From: Conexibacter stalactiti
Lineage (GTDB): Bacteria > Actinomycetota > Thermoleophilia > Solirubrobacterales > Solirubrobacteraceae
Assembly: GCF_035967765.1 (NCBI RefSeq)
Contig: NZ_JAYWIT010000001.1
Length of the DNA stretch: 64,000 bases
Strand: one strand, 5' to 3'
The translations under genes were made by a program, and so were the position numbers. Shown here in pieces: positions 33,324-41,495 of the stretch (positions are counted from its first letter, which is position 1; each line of letters starts with the position of its first letter). The notes under the pieces are model-generated. The model saw nothing but the letters and a program-made list of their open reading frames with translations. It had not been told where the DNA came from and searched no databases.

Positions 33324-33980
33324 ATGCTCCCATTCGCGCTCCAAGCCGTCTCAGAATGCCCAGCTCACGCAGACCTCGCGCTCGCGCTCGGGGCTGAGTT
33401 CGAGCCGCTCGACGCCGACGAGGCCGACGCCGAGCTGGACGCGCTCGCCGGCGAGCTGATGGACCTGCGCCACGCCGCGCCGCGCGAGCAGCTGCTCGGC
33501 TGCGCGGCCGCCGTCGCCGAACGCTTCACGACCGTCGCGACGCCGCAGAGAATCGCCCGCGACTGCGTGCTCGACGACCTCCTGCTGCACCGCGTGCTGC
33601 GCCGCAACGCCGGTCACGCGCTGCCGCTGACCGTCGTCGCCGTCGAGGCCGGCCGGCGCGTCGGCATACCGCTCGGGATCGTCGGTCGCGGCCGCGAGCA
33701 GTACCTCGCGCACGCCGCCTTCGCCGACCCGCACGTCGCCGACATGGCCCAGCCGGGCCGGCTCGTCGACCTCGGCGGCCGCGAGGACGAGGTCGGCTGG
33801 CAGTGCGCGCACCAGCTCGCGGCGCTGCTGCTGAACCGCATCGCCGAGCGCGCCGAGCGGATCGGCAACGTGACGTGGGCGCTGCAGGCGGCCGAGCTGC
33901 GGCTGGCGCTGCCGGTCGGAGAGGAGGCGCGCGAGCGGATGGAGCGTGATCTCCAGCGCGTGCGCGCACGCCTCAACTAG
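33324..33980 (+). CDS. SirB1/transglutaminase-like-core family protein
   Basis: 218 residues from ATG 33324. The signature of the family is DCVLDDLLLHRVLRRNAGHALPLTVVAVEAGRRVGIPLGIVG, followed by a tetratricopeptide-like end (AERIGNVTWALQAAELRLAL). In the canonical transglutaminase core the catalytic residues are Cys, His and Asp; here Ala replaces the residue that usually precedes LPLTV in YNP-SLPLT-type motifs, and catalytic status is unclear. Related SirB1 proteins are of unknown function. It shares a DtxR box and a transcript with the DtxR regulator 39 bases downstream. Confidence 0.78.
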   Translation: MLPFALQAVSECPAHADLALALGAEFEPLDADEADAELDALAGELMDLRHAAPREQLLGCAAAVAERFTTVATPQRIARDCVLDDLLLHRVLRRNAGHALPLTVVAVEAGRRVGIPLGIVGRGREQYLAHAAFADPHVADMAQPGRLVDLGGREDEVGWQCAHQLAALLLNRIAERAERIGNVTWALQAAELRLALPVGEEARERMERDLQRVRARLN

Positions 33981-34019
33981 CCCGCGAGAGAGCCAGCCTG
34001 CGGATCGCAGCGAACCCCT

Positions 34020-34739
34020 ATGATCGGCTGCGTGGGCAACGTCCGCGGCCACACGGCCGACGACTATCTCGAAGCGATCTACGCGCTCGTCTTCCCGGTC
34101 GGGGAATACCGTCCGGCAGATGCGGCGACGCCGATCGCCGCGCGCGTCGCCGACAGGCTGGGCGTCTCGCGCGCCGCCGTCGGCGAGACGCTCAGACGGC
34201 TGGAGGACGAGGGCCTCGTCGAGCGGATGCCCAACCGCTGGATCTCGCTGACGCCCGCGGGCATCGAGCGTGCCGAGCAGGTCGTGCGGCGCCGCCGCAT
34301 CGTCGAGCGCTTCCTGTCCGACTTCCTCGACTACGCGCCGGCCGACGTCCACGCCGCCGCCGAGACCGTCGGCGACAGCTTCACCGACGAGATGGTCGAG
34401 CGGCTGCACGAGCGGCTCGGCTACCCGGAGCGCTGCCCGCACGGGTGGCCGGTCGCGCCGGAGGAGGAGCAGGCCGAGAACGAGCAGCTGCTGACGCTCG
34501 CGGAGCTGAGCGCCGGCGATGCCTGCGAGATCGTGCGCGTTGCGAAGGACGACGGCGAGCTGATCGGCTGGTTGTGGGAGGAGGGCTTCCGCCCTGGCGC
34601 GCACGTGCACGTCGAGGACGTGCAGACCGCCGCCGGCCACCTGCGCGTGCGGATGGACCGCGACGGCGACCTCGGCGACGAGCGCGTGATCGCCGCGAAG
34701 GCCGCCCGCAGCCTGTTCGTGCGCCGCTCCGGCGGCTGA
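34020..34739 (+). CDS. DtxR-family metal-dependent transcriptional regulator
   Basis: 239 residues. N-terminal winged helix: TADDYLEAIYALV, VADRLGVSRAAVGETLRRLEDEGLVER. Dimerisation/metal domain: RRRRIVERFLSDFLDYAP, AAETVGDSFTDEMVERLHERLGYPERCPHGWPV, which contains the Glu, Cys and His typical of the Mn/Fe sites (CPHG). The C-terminal part is an FeoA/SH3-like domain (LTLAELSAGDACEIVRV). Closest in pattern to MntR/IdeR-type sensors. Probably represses its own operon through TTAGGTCACCCTAA at 33294. No metal transporter is in the window. Confidence 0.9.
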   Translation: MIGCVGNVRGHTADDYLEAIYALVFPVGEYRPADAATPIAARVADRLGVSRAAVGETLRRLEDEGLVERMPNRWISLTPAGIERAEQVVRRRRIVERFLSDFLDYAPADVHAAAETVGDSFTDEMVERLHERLGYPERCPHGWPVAPEEEQAENEQLLTLAELSAGDACEIVRVAKDDGELIGWLWEEGFRPGAHVHVEDVQTAAGHLRVRMDRDGDLGDERVIAAKAARSLFVRRSGG

Positions 34740-34787
34740 GCGCGAGCGGTCATTCCGGCCGCAGCCGCGTTCCGGGCGTGCGGCCAC

Positions 34788-34802
34788 CCCCCGGACCGGG
34801 GG
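34788..34802. terminator. Small GC hairpin after the DtxR gene
   Basis: CCCCCGG-A-CCGGGGG lies 48 bases beyond the DtxR-gene stop. It can fold as a 5-bp G/C stem with a 5-base loop and may end that transcript. The remaining 112 bases up to bioY hold its promoter region; nothing specific was recognised there apart from AAAGGAG before the bioY start. Confidence 0.35.
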
Positions 34803-34914
34803 CTCCCGCCGCCCGGGTGCCGCAAAATGTGCCGCGCGTGCACGCGTCTCCCCCTGAGATCAGGTAGACCCGTCGTGTCGTACGCCGTTCCGACTTTCAC
34901 CGCAAAGGAGCTTC

Positions 34915-35517
34915 ATGGCCATCGCATCCGCCGCGCCCGCGCAGCAGCGCGGCCTCGTCCTCGCCGACGCGATCCCTGGCGCGCGCGTTCGTGACCTCGC
35001 GCTCGTGCTGGCCGGCGCCGGGCTGACCGCGCTGCTGGCGCAGGTCGCGATCCCCGTCCCGCCGTCGCCGGTCCCGGTCACCGGTCAGACGCTGGCGGTC
35101 GGCCTCGTCGGCGCGACGCTCGGCGCTCGTCGCGGCACCGCCGCGATGCTGCTGTACGCGCTGCTCGGCCTCTTCCTGCCGGTCTATGCCGAGGGCAACT
35201 CCGGCTGGGACGTGATCACCGGCGCCAGCGGCGGTTACATCATCGGCTTCATCTTCGCCACCGGCGTCGTCGGCTACCTCGCCGAGCGCGGCGCCGACCG
35301 CAAGGTGCTGACGGCGTTCATCTCGTTCGTCGCCGCGCAGCTGATCGTCTTCGCCTTCGGCCTCGTCGGCCTCAAGCTGGCGGTCGGCGAGGATTGGAGC
35401 TGGACGATCCACAACGGCTTCGCGATCTTCATCGTCGGCGGCATCATCAAGGCCATCGTCGGCGCGATCGTGCTGCCGTCCGCCTGGCAGATCGTCAGAC
35501 GCGTCGAGCGCGGCTGA
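34915..35517 (+). CDS. bioY: Biotin transporter substrate-binding subunit BioY
   Basis: 200 residues with six predicted membrane helices. Family motifs: VPVTGQTLAVGLVGATLGARRGTAAMLLYALLGLFLPVYAEG, ASGGYIIGFIFA. A good AAAGGAG ribosome-binding site precedes ATG 34915. BioY is the S-component of an ECF importer; no ATPase or EcfT genes are adjacent, so it either uses a shared ECF module or acts alone as reported for some solitary BioY proteins. No biotin-related regulator is visible. Confidence 0.93.
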   Translation: MAIASAAPAQQRGLVLADAIPGARVRDLALVLAGAGLTALLAQVAIPVPPSPVPVTGQTLAVGLVGATLGARRGTAAMLLYALLGLFLPVYAEGNSGWDVITGASGGYIIGFIFATGVVGYLAERGADRKVLTAFISFVAAQLIVFAFGLVGLKLAVGEDWSWTIHNGFAIFIVGGIIKAIVGAIVLPSAWQIVRRVERG

Positions 35518-35560
35518 CAACGGTTGATGCGGGAGGCCGGGTCGGGGATGATCCCGGCCC

Positions 35561-35821
35561 ATGGCCTCTCCCGCGCAGGACCCCGACGGAACCGCCACAA
35601 CCCGTTCGAGCAGAGACAGAGCACGTCTGATCGCGGTCGCGATCCTCGCGGCAATCGCCGCCCTCTTCGCGATCGTCAACCTCGAGCAGGTCAGAGTCGA
35701 TCTGATATTCGGCTCGGCGAAGCTGCCGCTGATCATCGTGATCGTCCTCTGCCTGCTGATCGGCGCGGCGATCGGCATGGTGCTGGGCCGGCGCGGCGGC
35801 AAGGGCCGGCGCGACAGCTGA
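35561..35821 (+). CDS. LapA-domain (DUF1049) membrane protein
   Basis: 86 residues. After a hydrophilic N-terminus (SPAQDPDGTATTRSSRDRAR) come two membrane helices (LIAVAILAAIAALFAIVN; LPLIIVIVLCLLIGAAIGMVLG) joined by LEQVRVDLIFGSAK, the LapA/YciS pattern (FaivNleqVrvdlifg). The tail GRRGGKGRRDS is basic and cytoplasmic. In E. coli LapA helps control LPS assembly; the actinobacterial role is unknown. Forty-three bases after bioY, possibly co-transcribed. Confidence 0.83.
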   Translation: MASPAQDPDGTATTRSSRDRARLIAVAILAAIAALFAIVNLEQVRVDLIFGSAKLPLIIVIVLCLLIGAAIGMVLGRRGGKGRRDS

Positions 35822-35830
35822 GCGGCGCGC

Positions 35831-36259
35831 TCAGCCGCCGAGGCCGGGGACGGCCGCGACGTCGGCGAGCGACCGCGCATGGCCGGGTGCCGCCGCGACG
35901 ATCTGCCGGTCGGCGGTGATCAGCTCTGCCCCGATCGCCTCCGCGACCGCCACGTACGCGGCGTCGTAGGCACTGAGGCCGGTCTTGACCCAGCGCGCGA
36001 CGGCCGGCAGGTCGGGCGCCGCCAGCTGAAGACCGAGCACATCAAACCAGTGCGCCGTCTCAGCGACCACCGCCGGCGCGACGCGCCACTTGCGCGCCGT
36101 CACGTTCAACACCTCCAACGGAAGCATCGTCGGAGCCGTGACGCGGACACGACCCGCCTTGTGGGCGACGTAGAGAAGGTCGGCTTCCCGTGAGGATGGC
36201 AGCTCATCCGGTCTCAGCCACTTCAGCACGACATTGGCGTCCACCACCAGGTCGATCAC
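35831..36259 (-). CDS. VapC-type PIN-domain ribonuclease toxin
   Basis: 142 residues. The four acidic PIN residues are present: Asp in DLVVDANVVLKW, Glu in TMLPLEVLNVT, Asp in LSAYDAAYVAVAEA and Asp in LITADRQIV. Magnesium-dependent cleavage of tRNA or rRNA is the family activity. The start ATG 36259 overlaps the antitoxin stop by 4 bases. Ends 10 bases from the stop of the LapA-like gene (convergent). Confidence 0.88.
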   Translation of the reverse strand: MIDLVVDANVVLKWLRPDELPSSREADLLYVAHKAGRVRVTAPTMLPLEVLNVTARKWRVAPAVVAETAHWFDVLGLQLAAPDLPAVARWVKTGLSAYDAAYVAVAEAIGAELITADRQIVAAAPGHARSLADVAAVPGLGG

Positions 36260-36525
36260 GAGAAGCGGTCCAGTCGCTCGTCGCGCATTCTCCGCACGAG
36301 GCTCGTGACGTCCTCATCGGTCGCGTACTCGGCGTCTGCGAACAGCGCCCGCAGGTTGTCGAGCGCTTCATGAACCTTGGGGTCGGCGCCGGGGCCGATC
36401 TGCGCGTCGAGGTCTCTGCGCGCGAGGTCGGAGATGTAGGCGCTGCGCGTCAGGCCGCGATCGCGAGCGGTGCGGTCGATGCGCTTGAGGAGGGGATCTT
36501 CGATGGTTACGAGCACCTTGGCCAT
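36256..36525 (-). CDS. VapB-type ribbon-helix-helix antitoxin
   Basis: 89 residues. The N-terminus MAKVLVTIEDPLLKRIDRTA is a ribbon-helix-helix beta strand and first helix; RGLTRSAYISDLARRDLDA completes the DNA-binding domain. The acidic C-terminal part (FADAEYATDEDVTSLVRRMR) should wrap the VapC toxin. Gene order and 4-base overlap with vapC are standard. Probably binds the repeats between this gene and arfB. Confidence 0.85.
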   Translation of the reverse strand: MAKVLVTIEDPLLKRIDRTARDRGLTRSAYISDLARRDLDAQIGPGADPKVHEALDNLRALFADAEYATDEDVTSLVRRMRDERLDRFS

Positions 36526-36570
36526 GAGAGCAGGATATCCCGGCTATCTCAAGCGGGCAAGGGCCGCAAT

Positions 36571-36619
36571 TTGCAGGGAAGAAGCACAGATGTTGCAGAC
36601 TGCGCGTTCCCTGTTGCAG
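36571..36619. promoter_or_regulatory. TTGCAG repeats in the vapB/arfB divergent region
   Basis: TTGCAG occurs three times, at 36571-36576, 36593-36598 and 36614-36619 (spacings 22 and 21 bp, two helical turns), and CAGGGAA (36574-36580) pairs with TTCCCTG (36607-36613). The arrangement is suited to cooperative binding by VapB/VapBC. Confidence 0.45.
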
Positions 36620-36679
36620 AGGGGCGAGCAAGGGAGGTCTGAGAGCGAGCGAGCGGCGCCGATCGCGATACTGGACGGC

Positions 36680-37093
36680 GTGGACGATCCGATGCCGATC
36701 ACCGACCACCTCGCGCTGCCGCTGTCGGAGGTGACGCTGCGCGCGAGCCGCTCCTCGGGCCCGGGCGGGCAGCACGCGAACGTGACCGCATCCCGGATCG
36801 AGGCCGTCTTCGACGTCGACGCCTCCGCGACGCTGGCGCCGTGGCAGAAGGCGCGCATCGCCGCGAGACTCGGGCGGCGGGTGACGGCGGTGTCGCAGGA
36901 CGCCCGCAGCCAGGCGGTCAACCGCGAGCTGGCGCTCGAGCGCCTGCGCGAACGGCTCGCTGCCGCGCTCGCCGTCCCCCGCCCGCGGACGAAGACGAGA
37001 CCGACACGAGCGTCGAGAAGACGCCACGCGCAGGCGAAGCAGCGCAACTCAGCACGCAAGCAGGCACGGCGCCCGCCGCGCGGCGACGACTGA
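36680..37093 (+). CDS. arfB: Peptidyl-tRNA hydrolase ArfB (ribosome rescue)
   Basis: 137 residues from GTG 36680, or 133 from ATG 36692. The release-factor-like GGQ motif is in SRSSGPGGQHANVTASR; the C-terminal tail (RRRHAQAKQRNSARKQARR) is the basic extension that enters the empty mRNA channel of stalled ribosomes. The domain IRDL-type start (LPLSEVTLRAS) fits. Releases the nascent chain from non-stop complexes. The longer upstream reading frame covers the toxin-antitoxin control region and is not used. Confidence 0.9.
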   Translation: MDDPMPITDHLALPLSEVTLRASRSSGPGGQHANVTASRIEAVFDVDASATLAPWQKARIAARLGRRVTAVSQDARSQAVNRELALERLRERLAAALAVPRPRTKTRPTRASRRRHAQAKQRNSARKQARRPPRGDD

Positions 37094-37129
37094 GGCGCCG
37101 TGCCACACCTGCGCGCTAGCCTCCGCCGC

Positions 37130-37480
37130 ATGCGCCGCCTGTTCGGTCCGGTCTTCGTCTTCACCGGCATCCTTCACTTCGCCAAGCCGCGGATCTACGA
37201 GTCGATCATGCCGGACTGGCTGCCGGCTCACCGCGAGCTGGTCTACGCCAGCGGGGTCGCCGAGATCGTCGCGGGTGCTGCCACGCTGCACCCGCGCACG
37301 CGCCGCGCCGGCGGCTGGCTGAGCATCGCGACGCTCGTCGCCGTCTTCCCCGCCAACCTGCACATGGCGCTCCATCCTGAGCGCTATCGCGCCATCCCCG
37401 GTGGACAGGTCGCGCTGCTGGCGCGCCTGCCGCTGCAGCTGCTGCTGATCGCCTGGGCCCACGCCGCCGGCCGCGATTGA
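37130..37480 (+). CDS. Small DoxX-like membrane protein
   Basis: 116 residues from ATG 37130 (GTG 37100 would add ten). Four hydrophobic segments: RLFGPVFVFTGILHFA, ELVYASGVAEIVAGAATL, GGWLSIATLVAVFPANL and LLARLPLQLLLIAWAHA. The pattern FTGILHFAKPRIYESIMPDWLP and FPANLHMAL is typical of the DoxX-like/DUF417-type small membrane proteins; function unknown, sometimes linked to redox or thiosulfate metabolism. Thirty-six bases downstream of arfB. Confidence 0.72.
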   Translation: MRRLFGPVFVFTGILHFAKPRIYESIMPDWLPAHRELVYASGVAEIVAGAATLHPRTRRAGGWLSIATLVAVFPANLHMALHPERYRAIPGGQVALLARLPLQLLLIAWAHAAGRD

Positions 37481-37530
37481 CCGCCACATCGCATCACACC
37501 GAAATTCACTGGTAAACAGTCCGGTTCCTT

Positions 37531-37548
37531 CACCGTGACATCACGGTG
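37531..37548. promoter_or_regulatory. 18-bp inverted repeat before the GGDEF-EAL gene
   Basis: CACCGTGA-CA-TCACGGTG is a perfect 8+2+8 palindrome ending 5 bases before ATG 37554. If that start is right the operator covers the ribosome-binding region; alternatively translation begins further in, at ATG 37626. It lacks the spacing of a CRP site. Confidence 0.5.
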
Positions 37549-37553
37549 ACAAC

Positions 37554-39902
37554 ATGGCGCGTACGCGCCACGTTCATACCGGATTCGACCTTCAGAGCGG
37601 TGTGTCGCGCACCGATCAAGATGGCATGGAGGCAGTCTCCACGGCTCGTCGGGTCCGGACGCGCGCGCTCGCGTGGATCCCGCGCGGCCATCAACTGCCT
37701 GACGCGGTCTGGCACAGACGCCACGCCGGCCTGCTGATCCTGCTGTGGGCGCACGTCCCGGCGCTGTTCGCCTTCGCGCTGGCGCGCGGCACCGGGGTCC
37801 CGCACGCGCTGCTGGAGATGACGCCGATCGTCCTCTGCGCCGCGCTCGCGCAGGTCGAGCGGCTCGGCCGCCGCGGACGCGCCGCCGCCGTCACGGTCGG
37901 GCTGCTGACCTGCTCGGCGATCCTCGTGCACCTGTGGGACGGCACGATCGAAGCGCACTTCCACTACTTCGTGATGGTCGTCGCGCTCGCCGCCTACGAG
38001 GAGTGGTTCCCCTACCTGCTGGCGTTCGCCTACGTCGTGCTGCAGCACGGTCTGATGGGCGCAATGGATCCGAGCACCGTCTACGAGCACGGCGAGGGAG
38101 ACGAGCGCAGCCCGTGGCTGTGGGCGGGGATCCACGGCGGCTTCGTCGCAGCGCTCGGGATCGCCAGCATGGCGACGTGGAAGGCCAACGACTCCGTCCG
38201 CATGAACCTGCGCGCGAGCGAACGGCGCTTCCACCGCGCCTTCGACGACGCTCCGCTCGGGATGTCGCTGATCGACCGCGACGGGCGCATCATCGAGGCG
38301 AACCGCTCGCTGCAGCGCAAGACCGGCTACAGCGCGCAGGAGCTTGCGGAGCTGTTCATCTGGGACCTCTGCACCGACGACGTGCGCGACACCCACCGCG
38401 ACAACTGGCCGCCAGCCGAGGACCAGCGCGACCTCGAGTTCGGCTTCCTGCGCAAGGACGGCACCGTCGGCTGGGGGCTCTGGAGCCTCTCGCAGATGCT
38501 CGACGACGACGGCACGCTGCAGAACTACGTCGTGCAGGTGCTCGACCTCACCAAGCGCAAGCAGGTCGAGCAGGAGCTGGCGCACAATGCCAACCACGAC
38601 CCGCTCACCGACCTGCCCAACCGCACCCAGCTGGCGGCGCGGCTGCAGGAGGCGCTGGAACGCGGCAGTGAGAGCAGACGCGGCGTCGCCGTGATCTTCG
38701 TCGACCTCGACAACTTCAAGGTCATCAACGACTCGCTCGGCCACGAGGCCGGCGACCGCCTGCTGCGCAACGTCTCCGAGCGGCTGCGGCGGGTGCTGCG
38801 GCCGGAGGACCTGCTGGCGCGCTTCGGCGGCGACGAGCTGGCCGTCTGCATCGAGCAGGTCGACGACACCGACCGCGCGCTGAAGGTCGCCGACCGGATG
38901 GCGACCGCGCTGCGCGCGCCGTTCGTGCTCGACGGCGAACAGCGCTTCGTCACCGCCAGCTTCGGGATCGCGATCGCCGGGCCCGACGACGACGAGCGCT
39001 CGCCGGAGACACTGCTGCGCGACGCCGATGCCGCGATGTACCGCGCGAAGGAGCGCGGCAAGGCGCGCGCGGAGGTCTTCGACACGACGATGCGGCGCAG
39101 GGCGGTCGAACGGCTGGAGTTGGAGAGCGGCCTGCGCGACGCGCTCACGCGCGGGCAGCTGCGCGTCGTCTATCAGCCAGAGGTGTCGCTGGAGAGCGGC
39201 CGCATCGTCGCGGTCGAGGCGCTGCTGCGCTGGGATCACCCGCAGCACGGCCCGGTCTCGCCGGGGCGCTTCATCCCGATCGCCGAGCAGAGCGGCCTGA
39301 TCGTCCCGATCGGCGCCTGGGTGCTGCGCGAGGCCTGCCGCCAGGCGGCCCGCTGGAACGCGCAGAACGGTGGCGACGGGGTCGTCGTCGCGGTCAACCT
39401 GTCACCGCGCCAGCTCGGCGCGACCGACCTGGCGGCGACCGTGCGCGGGGCGCTGGAGGGCGCGAGCCTGCCACCGGACAGGCTCTGCCTCGAGATCACC
39501 GAGAGCGCCGTGATGGCCGATCCCGACGCCGCGATCGAGTCGCTGCACATGCTCAAGCGGCTCGGCGTGAAGCTCGCGATCGACGACTTCGGCGTCGGCT
39601 ACTCGTCGCTCAGCCACCTGCGCGAGCTGCTGCCCGTCGACGTGCTGAAGATCGACAGATCGTTCATCGACGGGCTCGTGCTGCGCGGCGAGGACCGCGC
39701 GATCGTGACCGCGATCGTCGAGCTGGCCCGCTCGCTCGGCGTCGACGCCGTCGCCGAGGGCGTCGAGACGCCCGAGCAGGCCGCCGTGCTGCGGACGATG
39801 CGCTGCCACGTCGCGCAGGGCTTCCACTTCGCCAGACCGCAGTCGCCCGGTGACGTCGCGCAGCTGCTCGACGTGCACCAGCTCGGCGAGCTGCTCGGCT
39901 GA
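37554..39902 (+). CDS. Membrane PAS-GGDEF-EAL protein (cyclic-di-GMP metabolism)
   Basis: 782 residues (ATG 37626, MEAVSTARRV, would shorten it by 24). About five membrane helices in residues 55-200 (LLILLWAHVPALFAFAL, FVMVVALAAYEEWFPYLLAF), a PAS domain at about 220-335 (FHRAFDDAPLGMSLIDRDGRII), GGDEF domain 345-510 (DPLTDLPNRTQLAARL, active-site loop RFGGDELAV) and EAL domain 530-775 (VEALLRW, AIDDFGVGYSSLSHL, AEGVETPEQ). The signature loop is GGDEL, so cyclase activity is uncertain, whereas EAL phosphodiesterase residues look intact. PAS probably senses a ligand or redox state. Confidence 0.93.
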   Translation: MARTRHVHTGFDLQSGVSRTDQDGMEAVSTARRVRTRALAWIPRGHQLPDAVWHRRHAGLLILLWAHVPALFAFALARGTGVPHALLEMTPIVLCAALAQVERLGRRGRAAAVTVGLLTCSAILVHLWDGTIEAHFHYFVMVVALAAYEEWFPYLLAFAYVVLQHGLMGAMDPSTVYEHGEGDERSPWLWAGIHGGFVAALGIASMATWKANDSVRMNLRASERRFHRAFDDAPLGMSLIDRDGRIIEANRSLQRKTGYSAQELAELFIWDLCTDDVRDTHRDNWPPAEDQRDLEFGFLRKDGTVGWGLWSLSQMLDDDGTLQNYVVQVLDLTKRKQVEQELAHNANHDPLTDLPNRTQLAARLQEALERGSESRRGVAVIFVDLDNFKVINDSLGHEAGDRLLRNVSERLRRVLRPEDLLARFGGDELAVCIEQVDDTDRALKVADRMATALRAPFVLDGEQRFVTASFGIAIAGPDDDERSPETLLRDADAAMYRAKERGKARAEVFDTTMRRRAVERLELESGLRDALTRGQLRVVYQPEVSLESGRIVAVEALLRWDHPQHGPVSPGRFIPIAEQSGLIVPIGAWVLREACRQAARWNAQNGGDGVVVAVNLSPRQLGATDLAATVRGALEGASLPPDRLCLEITESAVMADPDAAIESLHMLKRLGVKLAIDDFGVGYSSLSHLRELLPVDVLKIDRSFIDGLVLRGEDRAIVTAIVELARSLGVDAVAEGVETPEQAAVLRTMRCHVAQGFHFARPQSPGDVAQLLDVHQLGELLG

Positions 39903-39904
39903 CG

Positions 39905-40822
39905 TTACGCGCCGAGACCCTGCAGCTGGCCGACGAGCGAGGCGCCGGAGACGCCGGCGTTGACGCGCACGCGGTTGAGCGCGAAGCGGGCGCTGTCGTC
40001 GGGCTCGGCGAGGCCGGGGTTGACGGTCGTCGCCGCGAGGTAGCCGGCCTGCTCGACGGCGGCGATCACCGCGTCGTCGTATCTGCCGGCCGGGTAGCAG
40101 AAGAAGTTGACGGGGACGCCGAACGCCTTCTGCAGCCGTCTGCGCGACTCGCCGATCTCGCGCGCCAGCGTGGCGGCGTCGACGGTCGTCAGGTCGGGGT
40201 GGTCGATCGTGTGCGAGTCGATCTCCCAGCCGTCGGCGATCAGCTGCTTGACCTGGCCGTCGGTGAGACCGTAGGTCGGCTCGTGCAGGTTGCCGACCTT
40301 GAGGTTGAGGACGGCCGGCCAGCCCAGTCTTCTCAGCACGGGGCGGGCGTTGGCGAAGTTGGAGTGGTAGCCGTCGTCGATCGAGACGACGACCGCTCTC
40401 GCCGGCAGCGGGCCGCCTCTGTGCCAGAAGTCCCACACCTCCTGCTGGGTGACGGCGACGTAACCGGCGTCGTGCAGCGCCTGCATCTGGTCGGCGAACT
40501 CGGACGCTCTCACGTAGAGGTCGGGGAAGGGCGCGTCGGCCGGCGGATCGGTCGTGACGTGGTACATCAGGATCGGCACCGGGCGGGCGGGGCCGGGCTC
40601 GCCCATGTCGCGCGCGGCGGTCGGGTCGACGGCGGCTCTTCTCGCCGCTCTTCTTGCGGCTCTCGTGGTCGTCGCTGTCGTCTCGCCGGCGCGGGCCGTC
40701 TGCGGGCCGTCCTCGCCGCTGAGCACGCGCGCGACGACGACCACGACCAGCAGCAGCGCGGCGACGAGCACCAGCAGCGCGACGATGCGCCGGCGCAGGA
40801 TGTGCGGCGGGACCCCTGACAT
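39905..40822 (-). CDS. Membrane-anchored polysaccharide deacetylase (NodB domain)
   Basis: 305 residues. N-terminal membrane anchor (IVALLVLVAALLLVVVVVARVL), a Thr/Arg/Ala linker rich in AGA codons, then a carbohydrate esterase family 4 domain: PVPILMYHVT, motif 1 VVSIDDGYHS (Asp pair), motif 2 DSHTIDHPDLTT (His ligands), NFFCYPAGRYDD and a late Leu-rich end. Faces the outside and probably deacetylates a cell-wall or exopolysaccharide GlcNAc polymer. Its start codon lies directly against the divergent methyltransferase start. Confidence 0.9.
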   Translation of the reverse strand: MSGVPPHILRRRIVALLVLVAALLLVVVVVARVLSGEDGPQTARAGETTATTTRAARRAARRAAVDPTAARDMGEPGPARPVPILMYHVTTDPPADAPFPDLYVRASEFADQMQALHDAGYVAVTQQEVWDFWHRGGPLPARAVVVSIDDGYHSNFANARPVLRRLGWPAVLNLKVGNLHEPTYGLTDGQVKQLIADGWEIDSHTIDHPDLTTVDAATLAREIGESRRRLQKAFGVPVNFFCYPAGRYDDAVIAAVEQAGYLAATTVNPGLAEPDDSARFALNRVRVNAGVSGASLVGQLQGLGA

Positions 40823-40868
40823 GCGAGACCCAGCATGGTGGCAGAGACGGACGGGAAGACCCCGTCAC

Positions 40869-41495
40869 ATGGATCCGGCGGCCCGGCTCGTGCGCTCGCT
40901 GCGCTCGCTGATCGACGACGAGCGGGTGCTCGACGCGATCGCCGCGGTGCCACGCGAGCTGTTCGTGCCGCCGCACCTGCTCGACCGCGCCTACGACGAC
41001 GCGGCGCTGCCGATCGGGCGCGGGCAGACGATCTCGCAGCCGCTGATCGTCGCGCGGATGCTGGAGCTGCTGGAGCTGGGGCCCGACGACCGCGTGCTCG
41101 ACGTCGGCACCGGCTCCGGCTGGCACGCCGCGTTGCTGGCGCAGCTCGCCGCGCACGTGTGGACGATCGAGCGCCATCCCGACCTCAGCGGCTGGGCGCA
41201 GCGCAACCTGGCGGCGGCCGGGATCGGCGGCGACGCCGTCACGGTGATTGCCGGCGACGGCTCGCGCGGGCTGCCGGAGGCGGCGCCGTTCGACGCGATC
41301 AACGTCGCCGCGGCGGCGTGGGACCTGCCGACGGCGCTGGAGCAGCAGCTCGCGCCGGGCGGGCGGCTGGTGGCGCCCGTCGGCGGCGACGGTCAGCAGC
41401 TCGTGCTGGTGCAGCGCTCGGCCGACGGCGCGGCGCTGCGGCGGACGGGACTGGAGGCGGTCCGCTTCGTGCCGCTGGTGGAGGGCGAGCCCTAA
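40869..41495 (+). CDS. pcm: Protein-L-isoaspartate O-methyltransferase
   Basis: 208 residues from ATG 40869 (MDPAARLVRSLRSLIDDERV). ATG 40821 is an alternative that would place its start on the divergent deacetylase start. Motifs: PRELFVPPHL, GRGQTISQPLIVARMLELL, SAM-binding VLDVGTGSGWHAALLAQLA and GDGSRGLPEAAPFDAI. Repairs isoaspartyl residues in aged proteins by SAM-dependent methylation. The C-terminal end GGRLVAPVGGDGQQLVLVQR is standard. Convergent with the LacI gene, whose stop overlaps its end by 4 bases. Confidence 0.92.
   Translation: MDPAARLVRSLRSLIDDERVLDAIAAVPRELFVPPHLLDRAYDDAALPIGRGQTISQPLIVARMLELLELGPDDRVLDVGTGSGWHAALLAQLAAHVWTIERHPDLSGWAQRNLAAAGIGGDAVTVIAGDGSRGLPEAAPFDAINVAAAAWDLPTALEQQLAPGGRLVAPVGGDGQQLVLVQRSADGAALRRTGLEAVRFVPLVEGEP

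Noticed and set aside
37531..37548. CRP-type site before the GGDEF-EAL gene
   Set aside because: The repeat is GTGA-CA-TCAC, a 2-base gap rather than the 6-base gap of CRP sites.
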